6,097 bases of DNA. Source: Rhizobiaceae bacterium. Its GTDB lineage: Bacteria > Pseudomonadota > Alphaproteobacteria > Rhizobiales > Rhizobiaceae. Made by a program: the position numbers and the translations under genes. The notes beneath the pieces were generated by a model, which saw only the letters and a list, made by a program, of their open reading frames with translations, had not been told where the DNA came from and ran no database searches. Location of the stretch: positions 1 to 6,097 of the forward strand of contig CAJYRE010000426.1 in the NCBI GenBank assembly GCA_913776675.1, written 5' to 3'. Shown here piece by piece: positions 1 to 5,721 of this stretch; the first letter of the stretch is position 1, and every line of letters begins with the position of its first letter.

Positions 1-54
<54 letters not shown>

Positions 55-76
55 ACCCGCTCCTAAGAGCAAGGTT

Positions 77-105
77 CGTATAGGTTTTCTGCCTTTGGAG
101 CGCAA
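77..105 (-). promoter_or_regulatory. Promoter of the tRNA-Pro gene
   Basis: On the minus strand a -35 element TTGCGC (100-105) is followed after exactly 17 bases by TATACG (77-82). The C before each hexamer (CTTGCGC, CTATACG) also fits housekeeping promoters of alphaproteobacteria. Transcription would start near 70, about 16 bases before the mature 5' end of the tRNA at 54, a normal length for a leader removed by RNase P. This is a consensus match only. Confidence 0.6.
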
Positions 106-176
106 GCGAAAAATGCAGTCTGCAAAAATAAAAACGGGACAAAAGTTCTTCAGATTGCGCTTTGTTTTCGCTCACA

Positions 177-201
177 GAAAAAGCCACCTCAATGGGTGGC
201 T
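177..201 (-). terminator. Rho-independent terminator after the MerR-family gene
   Basis: On the minus strand, 25 bases past the stop codon of the regulator gene, AGCCACC (195-201) pairs perfectly with GGTGGCT (182-188) around a six-base loop and runs straight into TTTTTC. The G/C-rich stem and U-run make it a textbook intrinsic terminator. It closes the regulator transcript before the tRNA-Pro promoter. Confidence 0.88.
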
Positions 202-226
202 GAACTCAATTCCTGCAGAGTGGATT

Positions 227-754
227 CTATCGCACCTGATCAAGCAAACGCTTGCATTCGAGCAAGTCAAACAAGGTTTCCTGCAAGAGTGCCCGATCTT
301 CCTTGTTGATCGATCCGCGCCCAATCGAGACTTCCGGCACACCGTCATCCCCCCCACCGAACCCAAAGAATCGGCTGGCACTGCGTGTTTTGGGCTGGCC
401 GACCATTTGATCATCGTCACCAAGGCTCGGCTCATCGCTGATTGTCTGCCCCGCAGCCACCAGCGCTTCCATGGTCGCAACATCACCCGAGGCAACAGCC
501 ACCACAAATTTGTTTCCGTTGGTTTTGAGAAGCTTCTGCACACCCTTGATCGTGTAGCCATGATCGTAAAGCAGATGGCGGATGCCTTTGAGCAGATCAA
601 TATCTTCCGGACGGTAATAACGACGACCACCACCCCGCTTCAGCGGCTTTATTTGAGGAAACCGTGTTTCCCAAAACCGGAGCACATGCTGTGGCAGATC
701 AAGATCATCGGCCACTTCGCTGATGGTGCGGAAGGCGTCTGGGCTCTTATCCAA
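227..754 (-). CDS. MerR-family transcriptional regulator
   Basis: A 175-residue predicted DNA-binding protein. Residues about 9-76 form a MerR-type winged helix-turn-helix: the helix-turn-helix ([20 protein letters not shown]) is followed by the wing ([23 protein letters not shown]) and a further helix ([11 protein letters not shown]). The middle, about 105-150, is polar and glycine-rich and probably flexible. Residues about 151-175 look like an amphipathic helix that could mediate dimer contact. The only cysteine is C167, so the cysteine pattern of metal or redox sensors such as MerR, CueR and SoxR is absent and the inducer is unknown. The start is TTG at 754: it has GGAG 8 bases upstream, the frame is blocked by TGA at 773-775, and it places the conserved domain at the N-terminus. 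This type of gene commonly follows ihfA in alphaproteobacteria. The fold is clear; the target genes are unknown. Confidence 0.93.
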   Translation of the reverse strand: MDKSPDAFRTISEVADDLDLPQHVLRFWETRFPQIKPLKRGGGRRYYRPEDIDLLKGIRHLLYDHGYTIKGVQKLLKTNGNKFVVAVASGDVATMEALVAAGQTISDEPSLGDDDQMVGQPKTRSASRFFGFGGGDDGVPEVSIGRGSINKEDRALLQETLFDLLECKRLLDQVR

Positions 755-762
755 TCGAGTGG

Positions 763-766
763 CTCC
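763..766 (-). promoter_or_regulatory. Ribosome binding site supporting the TTG start of the MerR-family gene
   Basis: The minus strand reads GGAG and then 8 bases before the TTG at 754. A nearby ATG (766-768 on the plus strand as cat) is in another frame and overlaps this site. It therefore cannot be the start of the regulator. Confidence 0.65.
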
Positions 767-810
767 ATGATTTCACGAGATATGTCGAGCGATTCGTACC
801 AGCCCTAACG

Positions 811-829
811 TCAGCATTGATCATGCTGA
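811..829. repeat. 19-base dyad upstream of the MerR-family gene, possible operator
   Basis: TCAGCATTGATCATGCTGA has two perfect 7-base arms around a 5-base centre. It lies 56 bases upstream of the regulator's start codon, in otherwise non-coding DNA. MerR-family proteins bind dyads of about this length and often regulate their own genes, so an autoregulatory site is reasonable. No convincing -10 element was found beside it. A hairpin in the leader RNA is the alternative. Part of it recurs with one extra base within the ihfA promoter at 1378-1391. Confidence 0.35.
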
Positions 830-932
830 ATTTCAAATGCGCTTGAGAGCAAGGGCCTCATTTTTTTTGCAATTCAAAGCATACGGCAAACAACACAGCC
901 ATAACAGGTTGGTTTTATGCCCGGAGATGAAA

Positions 933-959
933 CAAGGAAACGGTTCTCACGTTTCCTTG
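933..959 (-). terminator. Strong hairpin after ihfA, possible partial terminator
   Basis: CAAGGAAACG (933-942) and CGTTTCCTTG (950-959) are perfectly complementary over 10 base pairs with a 7-base loop. The hairpin begins 31 bases beyond the ihfA stop codon. On the minus strand it is followed by TTTCATC, only three U residues, so termination may be incomplete and some transcripts could continue into the downstream regulator gene. The plus-strand side has an even poorer U-tract. Confidence 0.55.
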
Positions 960-990
960 CCATGTTTTCAGCGCACAAAACCAGACTCTA

Positions 991-1329
991 TCAATGAGCC
1001 GGATTGGCAGGCTTCTGCTTTGCCTTGCGTGCCAGATGCGAACGCAAGATGCGCTGCTTCAGCACATTCGACGCCTTGAATGTCATGACTTTACGAGGCG
1101 AGATCGGCACTTCCTCACCCGTCTTCGGATTTCGCCCAATGCGCTCGTTCTTGGCGCGCACCTGAAAGGTGGCAAAAGAAGAGAGCTTGACCATTTCGCC
1201 ACGCACAATCGCATTGCAAATCTCATCGATGACCGTTTCGACCAGCTCTGCGGATTCGGTGCGCGAAAGACCAACTTTGCGGAAAACCGACTCTGCCAAA
1301 TCCGCCCGTGTCACAGTTTTGCCAGTCAT
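991..1329 (-). CDS. ihfA: Integration host factor subunit alpha
   Basis: A 112-residue subunit of the DNA-bending nucleoid protein IHF, which works as a heterodimer with IhfB (not in this window). The protein has the HU/IHF fold throughout: helical N-terminus ([31 protein letters not shown], 7-37), then the saddle strands ([41 protein letters not shown]). The arm motif GRNPKTGE (65-72) carries Pro68, the residue that intercalates into DNA. A basic tail (ARKAKQKP) extends past the usual E. coli end, as in rhizobial homologues. The ATG at 1329 is chosen over in-frame starts at 1371 (TTG) and 1368 (ATG) because it gives the family length and because the likely transcription start, near 1364, lies downstream of those codons. 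Its Shine-Dalgarno (GGAC/GGGA) is weak. Confidence 0.95.
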   Translation of the reverse strand: MTGKTVTRADLAESVFRKVGLSRTESAELVETVIDEICNAIVRGEMVKLSSFATFQVRAKNERIGRNPKTGEEVPISPRKVMTFKASNVLKQRILRSHLARKAKQKPANPAH

Positions 1330-1370
1330 AGATCCCGTCCGTTCATCTCGTATATCAATCCTCGTCATCA

Positions 1371-1399
1371 AGACTATTGATCCAATGCTGATCGGTCAA
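1371..1399 (-). promoter_or_regulatory. Promoter of ihfA
   Basis: On the minus strand CTTGACC gives a -35 TTGACC (1394-1399). A 17-base spacer follows, then TAGTCT (1371-1376) as -10. The -35 is close to ideal; the -10 keeps only the key first TA and last T. The start would fall near 1364, giving a leader of about 35 bases to the ATG at 1329. The spacer contains TCAGCATTGGATCA (1378-1391), which resembles half of the dyad upstream of the MerR-family gene. Confidence 0.6.
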
Positions 1400-1416
1400 G
1401 CACCGTTATCGCATCA

Positions 1417-1434
1417 CGCGCCAAATATGGCGCG
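1417..1434. repeat. GC-rich hairpin upstream of the ihfA promoter
   Basis: CGCGCCA (1417-1423) and TGGCGCG (1428-1434) form a perfect 7-base-pair stem with a four-base loop. Neither strand has a U-run after it, so it is not a standard intrinsic terminator. It lies 17 bases upstream of the ihfA -35 element and could be a protein site or a structure at the 3' end of the fabH transcript. Confidence 0.35.
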
Positions 1435-1488
1435 CGAATCATGACTTTAACACTTTCTATCTGCTGAACAATTTCAGTTTGCTGCACA

Positions 1489-1517
1489 TTGCGGTGCCAA
1501 ACCCGGCTTTGCCGCAA
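1489..1517 (-). repeat. Hairpin just after the fabH stop codon
   Basis: On the minus strand, 13 bases after the fabH stop, TTGCGG pairs with CCGCAA (6 base pairs). Inside it, CAAA pairs with TTTG around a CCGG-containing loop, with a three-base bulge on one side. It lacks a U-tract, so it more likely stabilises an RNA 3' end or marks Rho-dependent termination than acts as an intrinsic terminator. Confidence 0.35.
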
Positions 1518-1530
1518 CCCGCTGCACCAC

Positions 1531-2502
1531 TTACCAGCGCAGCAAAACGGCTCCCCAGGTAAAACCGCCGCCCATGGCTTCCAGCAACACGACATCACCC
1601 GGCTTGATTCGTCCATCACCAACAGCCACCGAAAGAGCAAGCGGAATGGATGCAGCCGACGTATTGCCATGTTCCGCAACAGTCACAACCACCTTTTCCA
1701 GCGGGATGCCCAGCTTTTTGGCAGAGCCATCAATGATACGGCGATTGGCCTGATGTGGCACCAGCCAATCAACGTCGGCCGCCGTCATGCCAGAGGCCTC
1801 AAACGATTGCTCAATCACATCGGTAATCATACCGACGGCATGTTTGAACACCTCGCGGCCTTCCATGCGCAAATGCCCGACAGTTCCGGTGGTTGAGGCC
1901 CCCCCATCCACATAGAGCTTGTCCTTGTGGGTTCCGTCCGAACGCAGATGCGCTGTCAGCACACCACGGTCAGCCGTGGTACCGGCCCCTTCAGCCGCTT
2001 CCAGAAGGATGGCACCTGCACCATCGCCAAACAGCACGCACGTGGTGCGATCCGTCCAGTCCAGAATACGTGAAAAGGTCTCTGCACCGATCACAAGAAC
2101 ACGACGCGCCAAGCCACCGCGAATATAGGCATCGGCGGTGGTAACAGCATAGACAAAACCACTACAGACAGCCTGCACGTCAAAGGCAAATCCGTGCGTG
2201 ATTCCCAAACGGTTTTGAATATTCACGGCGGTTGCCGGAAATGTATTGTCAGGCGTCGAGGTCGCACAGATAATCATATCAATATCTGCGGCAGACAGAC
2301 CGGCAGATTCAATGGCTTTCAAGGCCGCTTCAGCACCGAGAGAGGCCGTTGTTTCGCCCTCACCGGCAATGTAGCGCTGCTGGATGCCGGTGCGTTGCAC
2401 AATCCATTCATCGGATGTGTCAACAATGCTTTCCATTTCGCGATTACTCAGCACCCGTTTGGGAAGCGCTGCCCCAACACCGCGAACAACTGAACGAATC
2501 AT
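1531..2502 (-). CDS. fabH: Beta-ketoacyl-ACP synthase III
   Basis: FabH condenses acetyl-CoA (or another short acyl-CoA) with malonyl-ACP, the first elongation step of type II fatty-acid synthesis in the cytoplasm. The 323-residue protein has the family's usual length and a complete catalytic triad: Cys113 in AVCSGF, His250 in PHQANRRI and Asn280 in [11 protein letters not shown]. The glycine-rich GDGAGA (159-164) and the C-terminal [18 protein letters not shown] are also typical, as is the N-terminal [13 protein letters not shown] that contributes to CoA binding. The ATG at 2502 is 19 bases from the plsX stop codon; AGGA lies 10 bases upstream, a rather long spacing. Position and strand indicate co-transcription with plsX. 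Nothing is truncated or unusual. Confidence 0.97.
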   Translation of the reverse strand: MIRSVVRGVGAALPKRVLSNREMESIVDTSDEWIVQRTGIQQRYIAGEGETTASLGAEAALKAIESAGLSAADIDMIICATSTPDNTFPATAVNIQNRLGITHGFAFDVQAVCSGFVYAVTTADAYIRGGLARRVLVIGAETFSRILDWTDRTTCVLFGDGAGAILLEAAEGAGTTADRGVLTAHLRSDGTHKDKLYVDGGASTTGTVGHLRMEGREVFKHAVGMITDVIEQSFEASGMTAADVDWLVPHQANRRIIDGSAKKLGIPLEKVVVTVAEHGNTSAASIPLALSVAVGDGRIKPGDVVLLEAMGGGFTWGAVLLRW

Positions 2503-2521
2503 GTCTTCAACATCCTGTCAA

Positions 2522-3568
2522 TCACGCTGCTTCCGGACCCGCATTTGAGGGGAACAGATCGTGATAAAGCTTCAAGTCATTTTCAATTTTCTTGGTCAGA
2601 CCGTTACGCACCATGTCGTAACCAACCTCAATGGCGGCTGCAAACCCCTCTGCGTCCGTTCCACCATGACTTTTTATAACAATGCCATTTAATCCGAGAA
2701 ACACGCCGCCATTCACCTTGCGCGGGTCCATCTTTTCTCGCAGGGCATCAAACGCGCCCTTGGCAAACAGATAGCCGATGCGCGACAAAAGACTGCGCGA
2801 CATCGCGGCCCGCAGGTAAGAGGCAATCTGCTTTGCCGTGCCTTCCGCTGCCTTCAGCGCGATATTGCCGGTGAACCCTTCTGTCACCACAACATCCACC
2901 GTGCCTTTGCCCAGATCATCGCCCTCGACAAAGCCAGAGTAATGGAGGCTGTCGATATTGGCTTCACGCAACAGGCGACCGGCCTCGCGGACTTCTTCCT
3001 GGCCTTTGATTTCTTCCACGCCAACGTTCAGCAAACCAATTGTAGGACGCTCAATCTCGAACAGGGCACGGGCCATGGCACCGCCCATCACCGCAAAGCT
3101 GAGCAATTGCTTGGCATCAGCCCCAATGGTGGCACCAATATCCAGCACAATGCTTTCGCCTTTGAGCGTGGGCCAGATGCCGGCAATGGCCGGACGCTCG
3201 ATATTGGGCATGGTGCGCAAACAGAACTTGGCCATGGCCATCAAGGCACCGGTGTTGCCAGCCGAAACCGCCACATCGGCATCACCCGTCTTGACCGCAG
3301 CAATGGCCTGCCACATGCTAGAAACATTGCGCCCACGCCGAAGCGCCTGACTTGGTTTTTCATCCATAGCAATGGCCACATCGCAATTGTGAAAAACCGA
3401 CCGTTCCTTGAGTGTCGGATAGCGCGCCAGCAAAGCTTCGCACTCGTCGTGCCGCCCGAACAGCACGAACGTGATATCTGGATGGCGCTCCAGCGCCTTC
3501 GCTGCCCCTGGAATGACAACTTCAGGACCGAAATCGCCTCCCATGACATCGAGAGAAATCTTGACCAC
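2522..3568 (-). CDS. plsX: Phosphate acyltransferase PlsX
   Basis: PlsX converts acyl-ACP and phosphate to acyl-phosphate, the acyl donor for the glycerol-3-phosphate acyltransferase PlsY at the start of phospholipid synthesis; it is a peripheral membrane enzyme. The 348-residue sequence shows the family's landmarks in order: [12 protein letters not shown] near the N-terminus, [10 protein letters not shown] (101-110), [10 protein letters not shown] (142-151), NVGVEEIKG (181-189), [12 protein letters not shown] (228-239) and [17 protein letters not shown] (286-302). The [10 protein letters not shown] form replaces the LDxGAN of many bacteria and is familiar in rhizobial proteins. The start is GTG at 3568, with AAGGGA 8 bases upstream, so that [11 protein letters not shown] lies at the terminus as expected. 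It leads a two-gene operon with fabH. A hairpin (3585-3602) lies just upstream of the ribosome binding site. Confidence 0.97.
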   Translation of the reverse strand: MVKISLDVMGGDFGPEVVIPGAAKALERHPDITFVLFGRHDECEALLARYPTLKERSVFHNCDVAIAMDEKPSQALRRGRNVSSMWQAIAAVKTGDADVAVSAGNTGALMAMAKFCLRTMPNIERPAIAGIWPTLKGESIVLDIGATIGADAKQLLSFAVMGGAMARALFEIERPTIGLLNVGVEEIKGQEEVREAGRLLREANIDSLHYSGFVEGDDLGKGTVDVVVTEGFTGNIALKAAEGTAKQIASYLRAAMSRSLLSRIGYLFAKGAFDALREKMDPRKVNGGVFLGLNGIVIKSHGGTDAEGFAAAIEVGYDMVRNGLTKKIENDLKLYHDLFPSNAGPEAA

Positions 3569-3584
3569 GTGTCTTATCCCTTCT

Positions 3585-3602
3585 TTTCACCACCGGGTGA
3601 AA
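3585..3602 (-). repeat. Hairpin next to the plsX ribosome binding site
   Basis: TTTCACC (3585-3591) and GGTGAAA (3596-3602) are perfectly complementary around four bases. In the plsX leader RNA the stem ends two bases before the Shine-Dalgarno AAGGGA (3577-3582), so folding could influence ribosome access. On the plus strand it is followed by TTTT, but no gene there needs a terminator. Confidence 0.35.
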
Positions 3603-3615
3603 TTTTGGCCAAAAT
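3602..3615. promoter_or_regulatory. 14-base perfect palindrome upstream of plsX
   Basis: ATTTTGGCCAAAAT is its own reverse complement. It overlaps the -10 hexamer of a candidate plsX promoter and the expected start region. A site of this kind typically binds a dimeric regulator, but no known operator consensus is recognised. Palindromic DNA of this length can also occur by chance in AT-rich intergenic DNA. Confidence 0.35.
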
Positions 3616-3638
3616 ACTGGTTTTGATCCGGCGCACAA
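3611..3638 (-). promoter_or_regulatory. Candidate promoter of the plsX-fabH operon
   Basis: On the minus strand TTGTGC (3633-3638) and TATTTT (3611-3616) are separated by 16 bases. Each hexamer matches the consensus at four positions. The start would lie near 3604, about 35 bases before the GTG of plsX. No better pair was seen between plsX and the DUF177 gene. Read-through from the DUF177 gene is an alternative source of transcript. Confidence 0.4.
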
Positions 3639-3649
3639 CATATTTGTGC
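3633..3649. repeat. Dyad overlapping the candidate plsX -35 element
   Basis: GCACAA (3633-3638) and TTGTGC (3644-3649) flank five bases. One arm is the -35 hexamer of the candidate promoter, so an occupied site would be expected to interfere with RNA polymerase. The function is unproven. Confidence 0.3.
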
Positions 3650-3771
3650 CGACTGTCAGCAGTGTTACACATGCTCTCGCCATCCGAATGACAATATTGA
3701 TCGGCTAATCTGCTGACGGCCATGTTTCATGACAGGTTTCAAGCCCATGCGGCGAAACCCGAAAAACCAGC

Positions 3772-4335
3772 CTAATCCTTTTTCCAGTCCTTCAATGCTG
3801 CAAAAGGCGATGGGCGGATAATCTCGGCCCCGGAATCCTCCGTATGACCAGAGAATTCAACGCCCGGCTTGCGCGGATAAGGCTCAATGGCCAAAGCCGC
3901 AAATTCTGTTACCAGAGCGCCCGCATCAATGGTATCGCCCACAAATGGCTCCGGCAGATCCTGGCCATCGGGATCAATCACCATTTCGCCCTGTCCATCC
4001 AGCGTCAACCGCGCCAGTTTGGAGCCTTCGGGCACAAAAACCTGCTCAAGTTGCTCGTTGATCTGGCTGACGACCGGCTCAAGCGTCACCACACAGGCCT
4101 GCTCAATCTCGGCCTCGACAGTGCCCTTGATACGGACACCATCTTTTTTCCAGCGGGAAATCTGCAATTCAGCCTTCAGGAAACGTACAGTCAGCACATT
4201 CCATAGCTTTGCCAATCCCAGAAGTTCCTCGGCATTGGCTTCAATCCGCACACGGACGGCGTTTGCAGAAATATGCCCAACCTTGACGGGGTAGGAAAAA
4301 GGAATGTCCATGTCAGCAGACCCCTGCGATTTCAT
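3772..4335 (-). CDS. DUF177 (YceD-type) protein
   Basis: A 187-residue soluble protein of the DUF177/YceD family, known from bacteria and plastids, where members affect 23S rRNA accumulation and thus large-subunit biogenesis; the biochemical role is not settled. Recognisable parts are the N-terminal SYPVKVGHIS (14-23), the central VEAEIEQACVVTLEPV with the conserved Cys81, the acidic DTIDAGALVTEFAALAIEPYPRKPG (134-158) and the closing SPFAALKDWKKD (176-187), equivalent to the family's C-terminal NPFxxL motif. There is no signal peptide or membrane segment. The ATG at 4335 follows AGGA by 6 bases and lies 2 bases after the upstream stop codon, so translation is probably coupled. DUF177 genes sit beside plsX (with or without rpmF) in many genomes; here no rpmF intervenes. 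Confidence 0.9.
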   Translation of the reverse strand: MKSQGSADMDIPFSYPVKVGHISANAVRVRIEANAEELLGLAKLWNVLTVRFLKAELQISRWKKDGVRIKGTVEAEIEQACVVTLEPVVSQINEQLEQVFVPEGSKLARLTLDGQGEMVIDPDGQDLPEPFVGDTIDAGALVTEFAALAIEPYPRKPGVEFSGHTEDSGAEIIRPSPFAALKDWKKD

Positions 4336-4337
4336 TG

Positions 4338-4880
4338 TTAATCCTGTTCATCTGGAAGCGGCAAAGTCACCGAACCGGTTACCACCGCATCTTCCGCCAT
4401 CTCTGCCAGGGCCGCATCGGCCCGCAAAGCCCATTGCGCCAGACCGTCCATATCCTGCGCATCGTGACCTTCGGGGTGTATATTGCGTTTCAGAGCTGCT
4501 GCAAGCCCCTCAGGATGTTTTCGCGCAAGCGCCTCACTATAGGTTTCCAACCGGCCATAGAACATTCCGGCCAGTTTTTTCATACGCTTGGGCACGGATT
4601 GATCCCCAATTCCCAACTCACGAATGGAATGATCTATATCCTGAAAAAACGCATCGATGATTTCCTGCGCCACTTCCTGCCCGCTTCTGGCCGATTGCGC
4701 GGTGCGCCGAAAATAGAGAATCATCACCAGCGACAACATCTCAAACCGGCCCATGACGGTATCCGGCACCCCAAGAGCCAGATAGAATTGGGGCGTGCGT
4801 GCCGCCTCAGTCAGCAGGGCATATTGCCGATCAACAATCTGTCGGTTGTTCTTTTTCACCTTGAACACGTCAAAAATCAT
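4338..4880 (-). CDS. Ubiquinol-cytochrome c chaperone family protein (CBP3-like)
   Basis: A 180-residue protein of the family that includes mitochondrial CBP3, which helps synthesis and assembly of cytochrome b in the bc1 complex. A similar role in a bacterium is inferred from homology only. The family's features are visible: VDRQYALLTEAARTPQFY (17-33), GVPDTVMGRFEMLSLVMILY (37-56) and DIDHSIRELGIGDQSVPKRMKKLAGMFYGR (81-110). It is mostly helical and lacks a signal peptide, so it is probably cytoplasmic or membrane-associated. The ATG at 4880 (IFDVFKVKKNNR follows) is preferred because TAGG lies 7 bases upstream. A longer form starting at TTG 4946 adds 22 low-complexity residues with no homology-like pattern. 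It heads a two-gene operon with DUF177, separated by 2 bases. Confidence 0.88.
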   Translation of the reverse strand: MIFDVFKVKKNNRQIVDRQYALLTEAARTPQFYLALGVPDTVMGRFEMLSLVMILYFRRTAQSARSGQEVAQEIIDAFFQDIDHSIRELGIGDQSVPKRMKKLAGMFYGRLETYSEALARKHPEGLAAALKRNIHPEGHDAQDMDGLAQWALRADAALAEMAEDAVVTGSVTLPLPDEQD

Positions 4881-5147
4881 GACAATGCCTACTTTACTTG
4901 TTTGAGGGGCGCGCAAGCGCGTGGCTGATGTTGCATGATGACGCAAGCTGGTTTACCGAAGCAAGAGTGAATTGCAATGCCGCCTTGTCCAGCTTGTTGT
5001 CATACTTGCCAGGCTGGCGACAAACCGACACTATGAATTTGGATCGATCATACTATTGTCGTTGCCTTTTGCGGTTTCCCCGGAAAGGCCACAATGATAT
5101 GGCCAACACTCAAACCGCTGAACACACAGAGAGCGGGACAAGAGAGC
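4881..5147. other. Divergent intergenic region between the chaperone gene and bamE
   Basis: These 267 bases should hold the promoters of the minus-strand chaperone-DUF177 operon and of plus-strand bamE. No hexamer pair with good spacing stood out on either strand. Visible structures are a short GC hairpin (CGCGC-AA-GCGCG, 4910-4921) in the chaperone leader and a GGCCA/TGGCC inverted repeat at 5087-5104, about 45 bases before bamE. The open frame across part of this region has no recognisable protein character. Confidence 0.5.
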
Positions 5148-5654
5148 ATGATGGGAGACGCATCATTGAAGAGACGGTATTTCCAGCCGCACGTTAAAGC
5201 CGTGGGCATGGCTGCGATGACCCTGCTGATCGCAACGGCTGGGCTTTCCGGCTGTACAACGGGCGAAATCTACCATAACGGCTATGTTGTGGATCCAAAA
5301 GCGCTTGATCTTGTTCCGGTTGGCGCAAGCCGCGAGCAGGTCTTGCTCAGCCTTGGCACGCCGTCCACCACCGCCACGTTTGATGGCGAAGTGTTCTATT
5401 ACATCTCGCAGACCCGCTCGCGTCCGGTTGCCTTCATGAAGCAGCATATCGTGGACCAGCAGGTTCTCGCCATCTATTTCACCAAGGATGGCACTGTCAA
5501 ACAGCGCGCCAACTACACGATGAAGGATGGCAAGGTGTTTGACATGGTATCGCGCACCACGCCGACAGGCGGCCGCGACATGACCTTCCTTCAACAAATT
5601 CTGTCTGGCGGCGGCGGTGCGGCCAACAGCATCCGCAATATGTTCGGCAAATAA
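5148..5654 (+). CDS. bamE: Outer membrane protein assembly factor BamE (SmpA/OmlA lipoprotein)
   Basis: A 168-residue lipoprotein of the SmpA/OmlA family; BamE stabilises the BAM complex that folds beta-barrel proteins into the outer membrane. The N-terminus is a lipoprotein signal: a basic start (LKRRYFQPHVK), a hydrophobic stretch (VGMAAMTLLIATAG) and the lipobox LSGC, with Cys36 the lipid-modified residue. The next residue is Thr, not Asp, which favours the outer membrane. The SmpA/OmlA domain spans about 40-135, with LVPVGASREQVLLSLGTPS, a typical opening helix of the fold, then EVFYYISQTRSR and the strand-rich VLAIYFTKDGTVKQRANYTMKDGKVFDMV. The C-terminal tail (GGRDMTFLQQILSGGGGAANSIRNMFG) is glycine-rich. 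Tandem ATGs at 5148 and 5151 are both possible; the Shine-Dalgarno is weak. The gene ends in a double TAA and a strong terminator. Confidence 0.88.
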   Translation: MMGDASLKRRYFQPHVKAVGMAAMTLLIATAGLSGCTTGEIYHNGYVVDPKALDLVPVGASREQVLLSLGTPSTTATFDGEVFYYISQTRSRPVAFMKQHIVDQQVLAIYFTKDGTVKQRANYTMKDGKVFDMVSRTTPTGGRDMTFLQQILSGGGGAANSIRNMFGK

Positions 5655-5674
5655 TAAGATTGCCACAAACAGAC

Positions 5675-5707
5675 AAAAAACCGCAGTTTTCCAACTGCGG
5701 TTTTTTT
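5675..5707. terminator. Bidirectional terminator between bamE and hppA
   Basis: ACCGCAGTT pairs perfectly with AACTGCGGT around TTCC, and the stem is flanked by six A residues (5675-5680) and seven T residues (5701-5707). The transcript therefore ends in a U-run whichever way it is read. It terminates bamE on the plus strand, 20 bases past its first stop, and hppA on the minus strand, 15 bases past its stop. Confidence 0.95.
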
Positions 5708-5721
5708 CGATCATAAAGTGA

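Larger units (their letters stand above)
769..990. other. Intergenic region between ihfA and the MerR-family gene
   Basis: These bases contain no credible gene. Apart from the dyad at 811-829 and the hairpin at 933-959, there is an A-run on the minus strand (plus-strand T-run at 861-868). No clear housekeeping promoter for the regulator gene could be picked out, so that gene may be read from ihfA or from a weak or activator-dependent promoter. Confidence 0.5.

Noticed and set aside
95..808. A 237-codon open frame on the plus strand across the MerR-family gene
   Set aside because: It is antisense to a gene with clear family motifs, its translation has no recognisable domain, and it crosses the terminator and tRNA promoter region.
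1364..1383. An IHF binding site at the ihfA promoter, suggesting autoregulation
   Set aside because: The minus strand reads GATCAATAGTCTTG, which lacks the first A/T and needs a five-base rather than four-base spacer to fit the IHF consensus.
791..1440. GANTC sites (CcrM methylation) upstream of the MerR-family gene (791-795) and of ihfA (1436-1440)
   Set aside because: Such five-base sites are expected many times by chance in 6 kb, and nothing ties these two to the promoters beyond position.
2942..3691. A 249-codon plus-strand open frame antisense to plsX
   Set aside because: It mirrors codon structure of plsX; the translation has no domain and runs through the dyad-rich plsX upstream region.
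3655..3717. Inverted copies GTCAGCAG (3655-3662) and CTGCTGAC (3710-3717) upstream of plsX
   Set aside because: Eight-base arms separated by 47 bases are easily chance and do not align with a promoter element.
4335..4928. A 197-codon plus-strand open frame antisense to the chaperone gene
   Set aside because: It is a shadow frame with no coherent protein features, opposite a gene with clear family motifs and a good ribosome binding site.
4881..4946. A longer N-terminus for the chaperone family gene from TTG 4946
   Set aside because: The added 22 residues lack family character, and the ATG at 4880 has a properly spaced Shine-Dalgarno and begins the conserved sequence.
5094..5147. An upstream start for bamE at 5094
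   Set aside because: It would put 18 polar residues before an already complete lipoprotein signal and move the lipobox too far from the terminus.
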